64,000 nt of DNA from Candidatus Bealeia paramacronuclearis (GTDB lineage Bacteria; Pseudomonadota; Alphaproteobacteria; UBA9655). The translations under genes were made by a program, and so were the position numbers. Under the pieces are notes generated by a model. It had not been told where the DNA came from and did not search any database. It saw only the letters and a program-made list of their open reading frames with translations. The stretch is taken from NCBI RefSeq assembly GCF_035607555.1, contig NZ_JAVHWZ010000001.1, positions 677,501 to 741,500 on the forward strand, written 5' to 3'. This document shows, piece after piece, positions 47,335 through 56,171 of this stretch; within the stretch, counting starts at the first letter, position 1; every line of letters begins with the position of its first letter.

Positions 47335-47492
47335 TCCACGTTAATAATCTCTGGGTAATTGTAGATGGCTTGGGGGCCGTGACATTTAGGATGGCAACAG
47401 AAATTCAAGACCTTGTAATGCCGGTTTATAGCAGAATAACCAAAAAGAGATGGTGTGATGAGAAGCAATGAAATGGTTAGAAAATATTTCAT
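47331..47492 (-). CDS. Small secreted protein, antisense cassette
   Basis: 53 residues from the ATG at 47492, chosen because gggag lies six bases upstream and because it starts a signal peptide (YFLTISLLLITPSLFG). The mature part is about 34 residues, with CCHPKCHGP. It is on the opposite strand to the structural genes and overlaps the end of the portal gene. No family recognised. Confidence 0.6.
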   Translation of the reverse strand: MKYFLTISLLLITPSLFGYSAINRHYKVLNFCCHPKCHGPQAIYNYPEIINVD

Positions 47493-47563
47493 ATGATTCT
47501 CCCTAAAAATACTGAGTAAATTAGTACTCAGTATTAATATGACATAATAAGTATAATATATCG

Positions 47564-47902
47564 TTAATTTTGGGGATGAGGAGCTTCGGTTGCAGGTGAT
47601 GCTAGGGGTTTGAAAGGACAAATATAGAGATTATGTTGTGTGTCATAAAATGGTTTTTGTTCCTTATCACATCGAAAGGCCGTGCCTTCGGGCAGCGGAG
47701 CCCCTAAGGTTAATTTTTTGAGTTCTGAGAGATTTGGTATACACTCGCATGAGTCTCCAGCGGGGCAAGTCGAACAAGGGCATGGAGCTCCATTTGAGCA
47801 TTTTGCAGATGTGTTATTAGGGCAACTCGTGCACGTAAGTGCAGCACTGACAGGAAGGGAAAAACTCAGTACCAGAAGTGAAAGTGCAAAAAAGAATTTC
47901 AT
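47564..47902 (-). CDS. Cysteine-rich secreted protein, paralogue A
   Basis: 112 residues. Signal peptide to about residue 20 (VSA-AL). The mature part starts with a Cys cluster (nine Cys in about 35 residues) ending in SCECIPN, then a helix and a later pair of Cys. The same plan (Cys cluster, C-x-CIPN, ...L..G..., two Cys, Pro-rich tail) is found in the next gene, so the two are tandem paralogues. aaggag lies nine bases before the ATG. Antisense to the flanking portal and protease genes. Confidence 0.75.
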   Translation of the reverse strand: MKFFFALSLLVLSFSLPVSAALTCTSCPNNTSAKCSNGAPCPCSTCPAGDSCECIPNLSELKKLTLGAPLPEGTAFRCDKEQKPFYDTQHNLYICPFKPLASPATEAPHPQN

Positions 47903-47925
47903 GAGAGAGCGCTCCTTGTGAATTA

Positions 47926-48267
47926 TTATTGTGGGTTTGTGGTCTTAGGTGAAGGTGGGGTTACAGGTTGAGGTATGAGCTTTTGGCATTCGAAGATATT
48001 TTGTTTATCTTCCAGTAGAGAGGGGGCTTTGCCGCCTTCACATTGGTAGAGCTGGCCCGATTTAAGAATCGTAAGAATGTTCTCGTTATTGGGAATGCAA
48101 GCACATCCTGTGGGGCATGATTGTCCTAGGCAGTTGCCTTGGCATTTTAGATCACAGGTGGAGCCTATTGCACACTTGTTGGGACACGTGTCTATGACTG
48201 ATGGCAAACTCGTGAGGGATCCCATAAGACTTAAACAAAAAGCTGAAATCAAGAGGGGCACCTTCAT
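47926..48267 (-). CDS. Cysteine-rich secreted protein, paralogue B
   Basis: 113 residues, signal peptide to about residue 22, Cys cluster (CPNKC...CLGQSCPTGCACIPN), then ILTILKSGQLYQCEGG and a Pro/Thr-rich tail. Paralogue of the gene at 47564-47902, 23 bases away on the same strand. ggag lies seven bases before the ATG. Disulfide-rich and exported; function unknown. Confidence 0.75.
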   Translation of the reverse strand: MKVPLLISAFCLSLMGSLTSLPSVIDTCPNKCAIGSTCDLKCQGNCLGQSCPTGCACIPNNENILTILKSGQLYQCEGGKAPSLLEDKQNIFECQKLIPQPVTPPSPKTTNPQ

Positions 48268-48302
48268 GATAAAATCTCCAATATTTTAAGGAATTTATAA
48301 AA

Positions 48303-48782
48303 ATGTATCATAAAATTCAGGGAAAAGAAAATATTTCTGCCGCAATGTCTGCGGGAAAATTGTCAGAAACGGGCTTTATTTCAGGCTATGCCAGTGTGTT
48401 TGGTGTGTTGGATGGACACCGCGATCAAGTGGAGCGGGGCGCTTTTGACAAGACTTTACGCTCTTGGAAGTTGATGGGGCGCGCGCCTAAAATGCTGTGG
48501 CAGCACTCGCCCCTCAAACCTATTGGCGTTTGGACAAGGCTGTGCGAGGACGCTCGCGGACTTTATGTGGAGGGGCAGTTGCTCTTGAATGTTCAACAGG
48601 GGCGTGAGGCGTATGAGCTTATCAAGCATGGGGCTTTGGAAGGGTTGTCTATTGGATTTCGGACGATTGCGGCCAGTATTGATCAGGGACGAAAAATCAG
48701 AGTTTTGAAGGATATTGATCTTTTGGAAGTGTCCCTTGTCACGTTTGCCTCGAATACGGCGGCCAGAGTGGGAATATACTGA
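48303..48782 (+). CDS. HK97-type prohead protease (GTA g4-like)
   Basis: 159 residues. Cleaves the capsid scaffold domain during head maturation. GYASVFGVLDGHRDQVERGAFDKTL, the catalytic His in LWQHSPLKPIG and Ser in GLSIGF are all seen, followed by a typical LLEVSLVTFASN end. Lies between the antisense Cys-rich genes and the capsid gene. Confidence 0.93.
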   Translation: MYHKIQGKENISAAMSAGKLSETGFISGYASVFGVLDGHRDQVERGAFDKTLRSWKLMGRAPKMLWQHSPLKPIGVWTRLCEDARGLYVEGQLLLNVQQGREAYELIKHGALEGLSIGFRTIAASIDQGRKIRVLKDIDLLEVSLVTFASNTAARVGIY

Positions 48783-48823
48783 ACCTTTAGTCTCAGGCTT
48801 TGTAGAACGGTATAGCCGCTTTT

Positions 48824-48878
48824 GTCGCCCTGAACTCATTTCAGGGTTTAATGAGATGCTGAAATAAATTCAGGATGA
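48824..48878. repeat. Dispersed palindromic repeat, short copy 5
   Basis: Left arm gtcgccctgaactcatttca and right arm gagatgctgaaataaattca with only about 8 bases between them, so it forms one long hairpin. Located between the protease and capsid genes. Confidence 0.75.
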
Positions 48879-48917
48879 AATTGAAATTTAGTAAGGAAAA
48901 ATAATGCCTTATTGAGT

Positions 48918-48946
48918 GCCTCGGAAATAACTTCCGAGGTTTTTTT
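48918..48946 (+). terminator. Rho-independent terminator between protease and capsid genes
   Basis: gcctcggaa and ttccgaggt pair around ataac, followed by T7. The capsid start follows 22 bases later. Confidence 0.9.
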
Positions 48947-48967
48947 ATAACCAAATATGAGGAAAGA

Positions 48968-50179
48968 ATGCACGATTATGATATTGCAACAACTTTGGAT
49001 GATCTTGGACGGACATTTCAAGAATTTAAATCAACGCAGCAAGAGCGTTTGGAGAATCTTGAAAAAAAGACTGGAGAAGATCCACTTCTGGTTCAAAAAT
49101 TGGACCGAATGAGTACAGCAATCGATCAAGCAGAAGTCCGCTTGAAACAGTTGGAAGTGGCGCGCTTAAGGCCGCAGTCTATGATGAGTGAAAATCCTGA
49201 AATGCGAGGACATAAATCTGCCTTTTTGAATTATGTGAGACAGGGGGTAGATCAAGATCTTCATGCCTATGAGGTTAAGGCTTTGTCGAGCCAAACGGGG
49301 AAAGAAGGCGGATTTTTAATTCCTTCAGGTCTTTCGGATACCTTGCAAGCGGTTTTGGATTCAACGTCTGTCATGCGTCAAATCGCCAACGTCAGAGAGA
49401 TTGCAAACGATGCGCTGGAGCTTTTATTCGATAAAGATATGGCGGATGCGGGGTGGGCGCTTGAGACGGCTGCGCGTGATGAAACAAAAACGCCTGAATT
49501 CATAAAGATCAAAATACCCGTTCATGAGATGTATGCACGGCCACGTGCGACGCAAAAGCTTTTGGACGATGCGACTTTAAATATTGAGGAATGGCTTTCG
49601 GAAAAGATTGCTCAAAAAATGGCAGCAATGGAAAATACGGCCTTTATTTCAGGGGATGGTTCTGGAAAGCCCAAGGGTATTTTGGCTTACGATACGGCAC
49701 TTAAAGGCGACTGGGCGTGGGGAAAATTTGAGCATGTCCTTTCGGGGAAAGATGGTGCTTTTGGAGATCAGGGCGTGGATACGCTTTATGATGTAATGCA
49801 GGCACTGAAACCCCAATATATTCCAGGCGCTTGCTGGTTAATGTCAAGATCTGCCCAAGCGTCATTGCGGAAATTGAGGGATGCCAATGACAACCGACAT
49901 GTCTGGCAGCCAGCACTTGTAGAAGGGGCGAATCCTACCCTTTTGGGATCTCCCGTTTATGTGTCGGATGATATGCCCGCATTGGTGGGAGGAACGGAAA
50001 GTATTTCTCTTGCCTTTGGGAACTTTAAGGAGGCTTATCAAATTGTGGACCGTCAAGGTATTCACGTATTGCGAGACCCTTACAGCTCTAAACCCTATGT
50101 AGAGTTTTACACGACACGTAGGGTTGGCGGTGAAGCCGTCAATTTTGAGGCTTTAAAACTTATTAAGTTTAAAGCGTAA
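48968..50179 (+). CDS. HK97-type major capsid protein (GTA g5-like)
   Basis: 403 residues. Residues 1-70 are the coiled-coil delta/scaffold domain, expected to be removed by the protease. The HK97 fold follows: KEGGFLIPSGLSDTL near 113-127, ETAARDETKTPEF, the spine helix with WLSEKIAQKMAAMENTAFISGDGSGKPKGIL, and the C-terminal FGNFKEAYQIVDRQGIHVLRDPYS. Complete and without obvious lesions. Confidence 0.95.
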   Translation: MHDYDIATTLDDLGRTFQEFKSTQQERLENLEKKTGEDPLLVQKLDRMSTAIDQAEVRLKQLEVARLRPQSMMSENPEMRGHKSAFLNYVRQGVDQDLHAYEVKALSSQTGKEGGFLIPSGLSDTLQAVLDSTSVMRQIANVREIANDALELLFDKDMADAGWALETAARDETKTPEFIKIKIPVHEMYARPRATQKLLDDATLNIEEWLSEKIAQKMAAMENTAFISGDGSGKPKGILAYDTALKGDWAWGKFEHVLSGKDGAFGDQGVDTLYDVMQALKPQYIPGACWLMSRSAQASLRKLRDANDNRHVWQPALVEGANPTLLGSPVYVSDDMPALVGGTESISLAFGNFKEAYQIVDRQGIHVLRDPYSSKPYVEFYTTRRVGGEAVNFEALKLIKFKA

Positions 50180-50182
50180 ACT

Positions 50183-50213
50183 CAAAATCGGAGGGGGTTT
50201 TAGGCCCCTTCCG
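50183..50213. terminator. Hairpin after the capsid gene
   Basis: atcggaggggg and cccttccgat pair around a ttttaggc loop. No T-run follows on the plus strand, so termination is uncertain; it could also serve the convergent small gene. Confidence 0.5.
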
Positions 50214-50214
50214 A

Positions 50215-50409
50215 TTACCATCCATAATACCAAGGACGCACAGGGCAGCGATAGGGCATACAATTTTTTTCTGCAGGTTGACTGCTGTAGTTGTATCCCT
50301 TGCGATCGCTATCACCACGACCACGGGCTTGTGCATCTGAAGTGAAAACAGCTCCTGCGGCTGACAAAGCAAATGCAGATATAATTAATGTGCTGAAAAA
50401 TTTAGACAT
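50215..50409 (-). CDS. Small secreted protein, antisense cassette
   Basis: 64 residues from the ATG at 50409 (MSKFFSTLIISAFALSAAGA); aggag is seven bases upstream. A further ATG two codons upstream is too close to that site. Signal peptide cleaved near AQA-RG; the mature part is basic at first (RGRGDSDRKG) and ends CMPYRCPVRPWYYGW. Antisense between capsid and connector genes. Confidence 0.65.
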   Translation of the reverse strand: MSKFFSTLIISAFALSAAGAVFTSDAQARGRGDSDRKGYNYSSQPAEKNCMPYRCPVRPWYYGW

Positions 50410-50521
50410 AACCATTCTCCTATTAATACAAATTTTCAAATCAAAAACACCACTACTCATGCTTTTATTATGACCCAAAATTCGTAAATAAATCATTAAT
50501 TTTTTATAAGGAATCAGCAAA

Positions 50522-51067
50522 ATGATGGCAATTTTATCACGGGAGAAAAACCTTCCCGTCACGGTGGAGGAGGTGCAAACATTTTTACGGCTTTCGGATA
50601 CGCAAGATGTTTCATTGTTGGAAAACTTGATCAGATCCGCCGTTGAGGAAGTCGAAACGTTTACGGGGCTTCTTTTACAAAAATGCACGAGTCAGCTTGT
50701 GTGTGATCTTAAATCGCGAAAGCCGGAGGGGCTTGTCCAAGCTCAAGGCGCTGAGATTGTGATTCGCATTCCCCATATCCCTTTTTTGAAAATGTTGAGC
50801 GTGAAAGTTGGGGAGCAAGAGATGTCCAAATATCGAATTCAAGTCTCGCATCAAGATGTGGCTCTGTGTCAGATGAGTGTGGAGGAAGGGCGAACGCTGA
50901 GCTTGACTTATGATGCTGGCTTTGGCGGCGAGATCCTTATCCCTGAAGCCTTGAAACTGGCCGTCCTTGAGATTGTAGCGTTTCGTTATGAACATCGCGG
51001 TGAGGGGCGAGGAGAGGTGCCTGGAATGACTACGTTCTTGCGTCCTTATCGTATTTTGCATCTTTAG
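50522..51067 (+). CDS. Phage head-tail connector protein (gp6-like)
   Basis: 181 residues. The N-terminal VTVEEVQTFLRL...LLENLIRSAVEEVETFTGLLL is the helical gp6/connector pattern (GTA g6 position), and the middle LTYDAGFGG...IPEALKLAVLEIVAFRYEHRG is typical. It forms a ring below the portal. Confidence 0.88.
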   Translation: MMAILSREKNLPVTVEEVQTFLRLSDTQDVSLLENLIRSAVEEVETFTGLLLQKCTSQLVCDLKSRKPEGLVQAQGAEIVIRIPHIPFLKMLSVKVGEQEMSKYRIQVSHQDVALCQMSVEEGRTLSLTYDAGFGGEILIPEALKLAVLEIVAFRYEHRGEGRGEVPGMTTFLRPYRILHL

Positions 51068-51076
51068 GAGGGGTTC

Positions 51077-51460
51077 ATGAAAATTCGTATTGGTGATTTA
51101 AAAGAGCGTATCTCCTTTTTGATTAAGAAAAAGGCGAGTGATAACAAGGGCGGCTGGATTGAATCCATTGAGGAAACAGTGCCCGTATGGGCCAATATCG
51201 TGCCCATTGTGGGACGTGACGGTTATCATCCTGATGATTTGGGAGGAGGCCTGGCATCGGGTGTGGGGTATTTGAAACAACCTTCGCGGGCCCGTTATCG
51301 TGTGACGGTTAGACGAGATATTGCAGTTCCCAATGGGGGCGATGTGATTTGGTCATTGGGTGTGATGAAAAAGCGATTCACGATGGCGTCCAGGCCTTAT
51401 CTTATTTTGGATAAGCAATTTCAAGGTTTTGTTATGGTGGAAATGGGAGATGAATCATGA
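51077..51460 (+). CDS. Phage head-tail adaptor protein
   Basis: 127 residues. GDLKERISFLIKKKASDNKGGWIESIEETVPVWANIVP matches the SPP1 gp16-like/HK97 gp10-type head-tail joining family (GTA g7 position). It lies 9 bases after the connector gene and overlaps the next gene by 4 (ATGA). Confidence 0.87.
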   Translation: MKIRIGDLKERISFLIKKKASDNKGGWIESIEETVPVWANIVPIVGRDGYHPDDLGGGLASGVGYLKQPSRARYRVTVRRDIAVPNGGDVIWSLGVMKKRFTMASRPYLILDKQFQGFVMVEMGDES

Positions 51461-51819
51461 TTGATATTTTAGGAGAGATGTGCCAAAAATTGGGCAAATC
51501 TGAGGATTTTAAAGCACTTTCAGGTGTCTTTACCCATGTTCCCTCTGAAACGCCTTATCCCTACATGACTCTTGAAAAAACAAAGAGTGAGGAAAGTTTT
51601 TCGTCTCATCGCTCAAACGTTGTACTCAAAGTTTGGAGTCGGTATCGGGGCGATGCGGAAGTTTCCCTTTATGAAAAGAAACTCAAAGAGACTCTGGAGA
51701 TGGCAGAGTGGATTTCAGGGGCGTGCCTTAAAATTGAAGCTTCTCAAGTGAAAATTTTAAATGATGGTTTGACGCGCGTTTTGGAGATGAGGCTTGAAAT
51801 ATGGATCAGGGGAATTTAA
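51457..51819 (+). CDS. DUF3168 tail-completion protein (GTA g8-like)
   Basis: 120 residues. The order adaptor-DUF3168 and segments HVPSETPYPYMTLEKTKSEE and HRSNVVLKVWSRYRGDAE fit the family that closes the tail end of the head-tail joint. Overlaps the adaptor gene; its TAA is immediately followed by the next ATG. Confidence 0.8.
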   Translation: MIDILGEMCQKLGKSEDFKALSGVFTHVPSETPYPYMTLEKTKSEESFSSHRSNVVLKVWSRYRGDAEVSLYEKKLKETLEMAEWISGACLKIEASQVKILNDGLTRVLEMRLEIWIRGI

Positions 51820-52332
51820 ATGGAAACAGAATTAACTCTTGAGATTCTGGGCTCACATAAGGGCTTTCCGCCTTTTTCTGCTCGTGGGTGTGTGCAAACG
51901 TTGGAGCCTATTCCTCAAGGGGAACTCCACCGCACCGTCAATGGTGATCTAGTATTGGTAGGGGGCTATCGTGAGACAAAATATCGCTCGAAAATAACGT
52001 GTAAAGATAAGCAGGGGATTGCATTGGGTGGAGTTATTATTGGTGCACCTGTTCGTGTGGGTTGTATCCAGCGCTTGGTAGAATCTGTTGAAGCAAAAAA
52101 AGATAAATACCTTTTAAAATATAACCCAGTGGAAGGGTCTATTTATTTCATTTCTGAATCAGGAATGCGGATTCAACTTGAAGGAGGGCGCGAGATAGCT
52201 TTATCCTTAGATCATGGCGTGGGATATTTAAGCTATCGTCCTACGATTGAAATGCGGATTACGTCTTATAAACTCGAGACCGATGAGTGGGGTATGACCG
52301 TTGGGTGGGCACTTGACTGTGAAGAGATTTAG
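51820..52332 (+). CDS. Putative tail protein at the g9 position
   Basis: 170 residues, predicted mainly beta. By position it replaces the major tail protein of RcGTA-type clusters, but I cannot see the TP901-1 family pattern; the segments LILEILGSHKG-like start, HRTVNGDLVLVGGY and WGMTVGWALDCEEI are not familiar. It starts directly after the DUF3168 stop, so translation is coupled. A tail-tube or tail-terminator role is inferred from context. Confidence 0.6.
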   Translation: METELTLEILGSHKGFPPFSARGCVQTLEPIPQGELHRTVNGDLVLVGGYRETKYRSKITCKDKQGIALGGVIIGAPVRVGCIQRLVESVEAKKDKYLLKYNPVEGSIYFISESGMRIQLEGGREIALSLDHGVGYLSYRPTIEMRITSYKLETDEWGMTVGWALDCEEI

Positions 52333-52392
52333 GGGTTAAAAAGTTCAATTCAATATATATAAATTTTACATTTAATTGAAATTGGAGTTATG

Positions 52393-52794
52393 ATGTTACG
52401 CTATTATTTCCCCCTTTTGATTTTTTTTATGAATTTGTATTTTAATGTCTCTGCGATGCAGAAAGATGATGATGGATGTGATGAGAATCAAAATTCTTCA
52501 TCCACGCCCATTAAAGACTCAAAGGAAGAGAAGAAAGACCCAAAAAAGAAAGAAGAGAAAGAGAAGTCAGTTCTTACAAAAATGGAACCAGCCGATGAAA
52601 ATGACACTCTTGTATTACAGAGTAATTTGGAAAATACTAACAGTATAGTAGAAAATCTTAATTTTAAAAATTTTCTTTTTTATGACTTAACTACTTTGAC
52701 AGAGGATTCTGATGAGGACTCTCAATATGATGAAGACTCTGGCACGTCTGGCCCTGAGTCGACCTCCTATGATAGTTCCGGCAGTGACGATTAA
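52393..52794 (+). CDS. Secreted acidic, low-complexity protein
   Basis: 133 residues. Signal peptide (LRYYFPLLIFFMNLYFNVSA), then a Lys/Glu-rich block (about 40-65), a short hydrophobic middle and a Ser/Asp/Glu-rich end with repeated DSDEDS/DSG motifs. ATG at 52393 is five bases after ggag; another ATG is directly before it. No family recognised; it resembles disordered, phosphorylation-rich eukaryotic tails. Interrupts the tail genes. Confidence 0.65.
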   Translation: MLRYYFPLLIFFMNLYFNVSAMQKDDDGCDENQNSSSTPIKDSKEEKKDPKKKEEKEKSVLTKMEPADENDTLVLQSNLENTNSIVENLNFKNFLFYDLTTLTEDSDEDSQYDEDSGTSGPESTSYDSSGSDD

Positions 52795-52843
52795 TACTAT
52801 TTCGAAAAAATAGTTAACGTAATAAAAGCAGGATGATGATTGC

Positions 52844-53761
52844 CTAAACACCTACCTCGGCGGTTAACTTTTCCGCTTTGCGGGCTTTAAGGTGCTTGTG
52901 GGTCTCAATGTAAGCAATGTAGAACGTGGCGGGTACGATAATGGCCGCCCCCATGAGAGTGTTTATGGTAGGAAGCTCGTTGAAAATCACAAATCCAAAA
53001 GCTGCGGAAACCATCAGCTCAGAATAACGGAAAGGCTGAAGTGCGGAGACTTCGGTGGCTGCAAAGGCTTTTAAGAGGCAGAAGAGAATGAGATTTGAAC
53101 CCACCCCCAAAAGAGCCAAGAAGAAGAGCTCAGAAAACTCAGGGGCGACCCAGATATAATACGTCGGGATGGCGTCCAAAATGGAGGTTCCCAATGCGGA
53201 GTAAAAAAGCATGGGGAGCATGCCTTCGTTTCCAGTCACAAGCTTTTTGTTGATGATATCAAGAGATGCAAACATGATGGTTGAACCTACGAGCAAAAGT
53301 GCCATGGGGTTGAGCGTCCCGCCATCAGGATGAAGGCTGATAAAAATTCCAATGAAGCCCAAAAAAGTCGCAATCCAACGGTGAATACCAACGTGCTCCT
53401 TTAAGAAGATTTTGGCCAAAGGCAAAATGAAAAACGGTGTTGTGAAGCTAATAGTAGTCGCCAGAGTGAGGGGCAACTGTGCCAATCCATAGCACCAAGG
53501 AGCAATTGCCATAAAAAGAAGTAATGCGCGGATCATGTGGGCTTTGGGATGTTTGGTTTTAAAGGCGACAGACCCTAATGTCATCATGAAGGGAAGAAGG
53601 ACAAGCGCCCCAAATAAGAAACGGAAAAAAGCAACTTCTGCGCCAGGTAAGCGGGATCCTGCAAGTTTGGTGAGGATGTCGTTCATATTGCTGACAACAC
53701 AAGACATAATCATCCAGAAAATACCTTGAAAATAACCTTTTTCGGTAAACCAACTGAGCAC
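52844..53761 (-). CDS. EamA/DMT-family transporter
   Basis: 305 residues with ten predicted membrane helices in two EamA halves (RLPGAEVAFFRFLFGALVLLPF in the first, AFAATEVSALQPFRYSELMVSAAFG in the second). Such proteins move metabolites such as S-adenosylmethionine or amino acids; Rickettsiales use members of this family to take up host compounds. Lies antisense inside the phage cluster, between tail genes. Confidence 0.85.
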   Translation of the reverse strand: MLSWFTEKGYFQGIFWMIMSCVVSNMNDILTKLAGSRLPGAEVAFFRFLFGALVLLPFMMTLGSVAFKTKHPKAHMIRALLLFMAIAPWCYGLAQLPLTLATTISFTTPFFILPLAKIFLKEHVGIHRWIATFLGFIGIFISLHPDGGTLNPMALLLVGSTIMFASLDIINKKLVTGNEGMLPMLFYSALGTSILDAIPTYYIWVAPEFSELFFLALLGVGSNLILFCLLKAFAATEVSALQPFRYSELMVSAAFGFVIFNELPTINTLMGAAIIVPATFYIAYIETHKHLKARKAEKLTAEVGV

Positions 53762-55088
53762 GGAAAGATATCCACTTCTTAAATACTATACAAGACGCAC
53801 CTTCATAACGAAGTTGTGTGATGAAAGTCAAGATTATTCGGAAGGCAGTAAAAGATGAAAATTTATTTTGCAGGGGCGGCTTTGAGTGAGGCGTTTGATG
53901 AAAAAAAACATGCACGGTACGATTTTGCGGTCTTCGCACTTTCTATTTCACAAAAGGAAAATGAGGTGGCACGTGCGGAAATCAAAATGGAAAACGAGCC
54001 AGGGAAGCTTGAACATCTTAAAAAATATGAGAAATTCTTTATTTCCTGGGAAAGTCAGGGAAAAAGTGAGCTTATTTTTACAGGGATTCCTTCAAGAGGT
54101 AATCAGACATGTGAAGGTTACTTTTGTGTATTTGAGCTTTATGCCGCCCCCCCTCATCTAGAAGAGGACGTAAAGGCATTTTTAGAGCGACAAAAGAAAG
54201 CCCCATATTGGGATCCTTTGTTTGTTCCCCCTGAAAAACGTGGAAAATCTTTGGAAGTTCAAGACACGCTTCTTGAGAGCCTTTATGTGGATCGCAAATC
54301 TTGGGAGTTAAAGCGTTCATCTTTTTTTAAAGGGTCGCAAAAAATTGATTTAAAGGGAAACTTTTTGAGAGAAAGTTTTATCAATTATGTTGTGCAGACG
54401 CCTTTGCGGGCTGTCACTGTGAAGCTTAAAGCCGAATGGATGCAAGATCAGGAAGGGTACGTGGATATTGCCCGTGTCATTGCGCGAAAATTTCCAGGAT
54501 TTCAAATTAATAGCTTCTCAAGTATTGGAATTGAAGCCAACTGGCCGAAACAAGGGCAAAAAGTGGGTCGCTCAGGGTATGAAGTTATCAAATCGCGCTT
54601 TGATAGAATTAAGCCGAATGCCCATGAGCCTATTCCTTTTTCCCCGCCTCTTAAAGCGCACTTAGGTATTGAGAAATACTATGTGCGACGCCATTGGTAT
54701 GACGCAAAGCTTTATCTGAGATGGCAGTATCGTCAAAAGCGGCGTGAGACGTTGTTATTTACGCTTCAGCATGAATTTCAAAAAGGGGCCTCTTTGGATG
54801 GTGAGGTGAAGGAAATTTCTATTTCCCTTCAAAATATCAATCCAGAGCCACGGTCTTACCGTTGGATTCCAAAGGCTTATTATCGTGAAGGAATGCTCGT
54901 GACTCTGGGGGCTTATACGTATGTCGCCAAAGACGATCACAAATCGTCATATATATTTGAGGAGGATCGTGCTCATTGGAAGCTCAAATCCGACTCGGCT
55001 CTGGGACGAGAGGAGCGCGTTGATGAGACGTTTTTTCTAAGCCCTCGTGGTCGGCAAGCCTTTGAACATGGGTTGACTCTTGCTCAGT

Positions 55089-56171
55089 CACGAGTTACGC
55101 AGTTTGCAGCAAAAGGGTGGGAATCTAAGCGAAAGACATGAGTTTTGTTATTTCTCTAGAGATATCATGCTTAATAACATCCCACTGCTGCTGATAAAAA
55201 GAGAAGCCTCCAGCAAGTCGTCTTTTAAATCTTTGAATCCAAGCCGAAATGGCAAGAAATATATGATTTCTTTGGGCTCGTCCCGTGCGAGACTGACAGC
55301 GTTCAAGACCGCATGTTTGCTTTAATTCCCGATGATAAACTTCGATTTTCCAACGCGATTTCATGACCAGTTCAATATGATCACGAGAGGGATTATCCCT
55401 ATTGGTTCCGATATAATCCGTGCGACCGTTTTTGGCAACAAACCGGAAAACAGTAATCCATCCATATCCGCGTAAGTGAACTTTCAGTCCTTCATCTGGA
55501 ATGTCCAGCTTTTCAAGAGTTTCTCCACGATTCACTTTCCTGTTTTTCTTCAACCCCATCACCCATGTCCAGCCTATGGATTCAATGGCCTTCAGATTAT
55601 TCAAGCTCGAGTACCAAGCGTCTGCAACCACGTCATCCGGATTTATCCCTCTGTCTTGAGCCAGCTTTAACATTTCCCTGAAATGGTCATTCTTGCTTTT
55701 GCCATCGCTGGCTTTATCATAAATACGATAATCAACAGGAATAGAGTCATGACTCCTCAGGCCATGCCATACCAAATTGACAAGACCTATCCCCGCAATA
55801 ACATCATGGGCATTCCCAGAATACTGATAATGCACAAGCTCTATCTTCTCGCTCCGATTTTTATCCAAAATTGTATCGTCACATACTAAAAAACAAGGTT
55901 CTTTCTTGTTAATAAGAGATTGAGTAAGATTCCACACTCCGCTCGGACGCAATGCACTAGAACTCAACCATCGATTGACGCTGTCATGCGACAATGGAAT
56001 CGGTGACACCTCCGAAAGTGCCAACCCTGAATAGCGCACACTGCTGGCTTGTAAAAATGAACGATAAAGTGATTTTGTGCATTTGTGTCGAGACATCATT
56101 TCTTCTCATTTAATAAATATTCCCTCTCACCTTATCTCTTCTCTCTTCTCCTGCAAACTGCGTAACTCGTG
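55089..56171 (-). mobile_element. IS4/IS701-like insertion sequence, 1083 bp
   Basis: Perfect 21-bp terminal inverted repeats (cacgagttacgcagtttgca plus g at 55089-55109, and its reverse complement at 56151-56171). TCAGT is duplicated at 55084-55088 and 56172-56176. One transposase gene on the minus strand. The flanking tail gene is restored exactly by its removal. Confidence 0.92.
55125..56099 (-). CDS. IS4/IS701-like DDE transposase
   Basis: 324 residues. LVCDDTILDKNRSEKIELVHYQYSG contains the first Asp; DDVVADAWYSS the second; and SRWKIEVYHRELKQTCGLERCQSR the Y-(2)-R-like/Glu-Lys signature of the IS4/IS701 superfamily. The N-terminal SHDSVNRWLSS is typical. It fills the element and appears intact, so the IS may still be active. 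Confidence 0.88.
   Translation of the reverse strand: MMSRHKCTKSLYRSFLQASSVRYSGLALSEVSPIPLSHDSVNRWLSSSALRPSGVWNLTQSLINKKEPCFLVCDDTILDKNRSEKIELVHYQYSGNAHDVIAGIGLVNLVWHGLRSHDSIPVDYRIYDKASDGKSKNDHFREMLKLAQDRGINPDDVVADAWYSSLNNLKAIESIGWTWVMGLKKNRKVNRGETLEKLDIPDEGLKVHLRGYGWITVFRFVAKNGRTDYIGTNRDNPSRDHIELVMKSRWKIEVYHRELKQTCGLERCQSRTGRAQRNHIFLAISAWIQRFKRRLAGGFSFYQQQWDVIKHDISREITKLMSFA

Noticed and set aside
55089-56171. 21-bp inverted repeats considered as phage attachment sites or a regulatory invertible element
   Set aside because: They are the ends of a transposase-bearing element with a 5-bp target duplication, and no recombinase of the invertase type is present.
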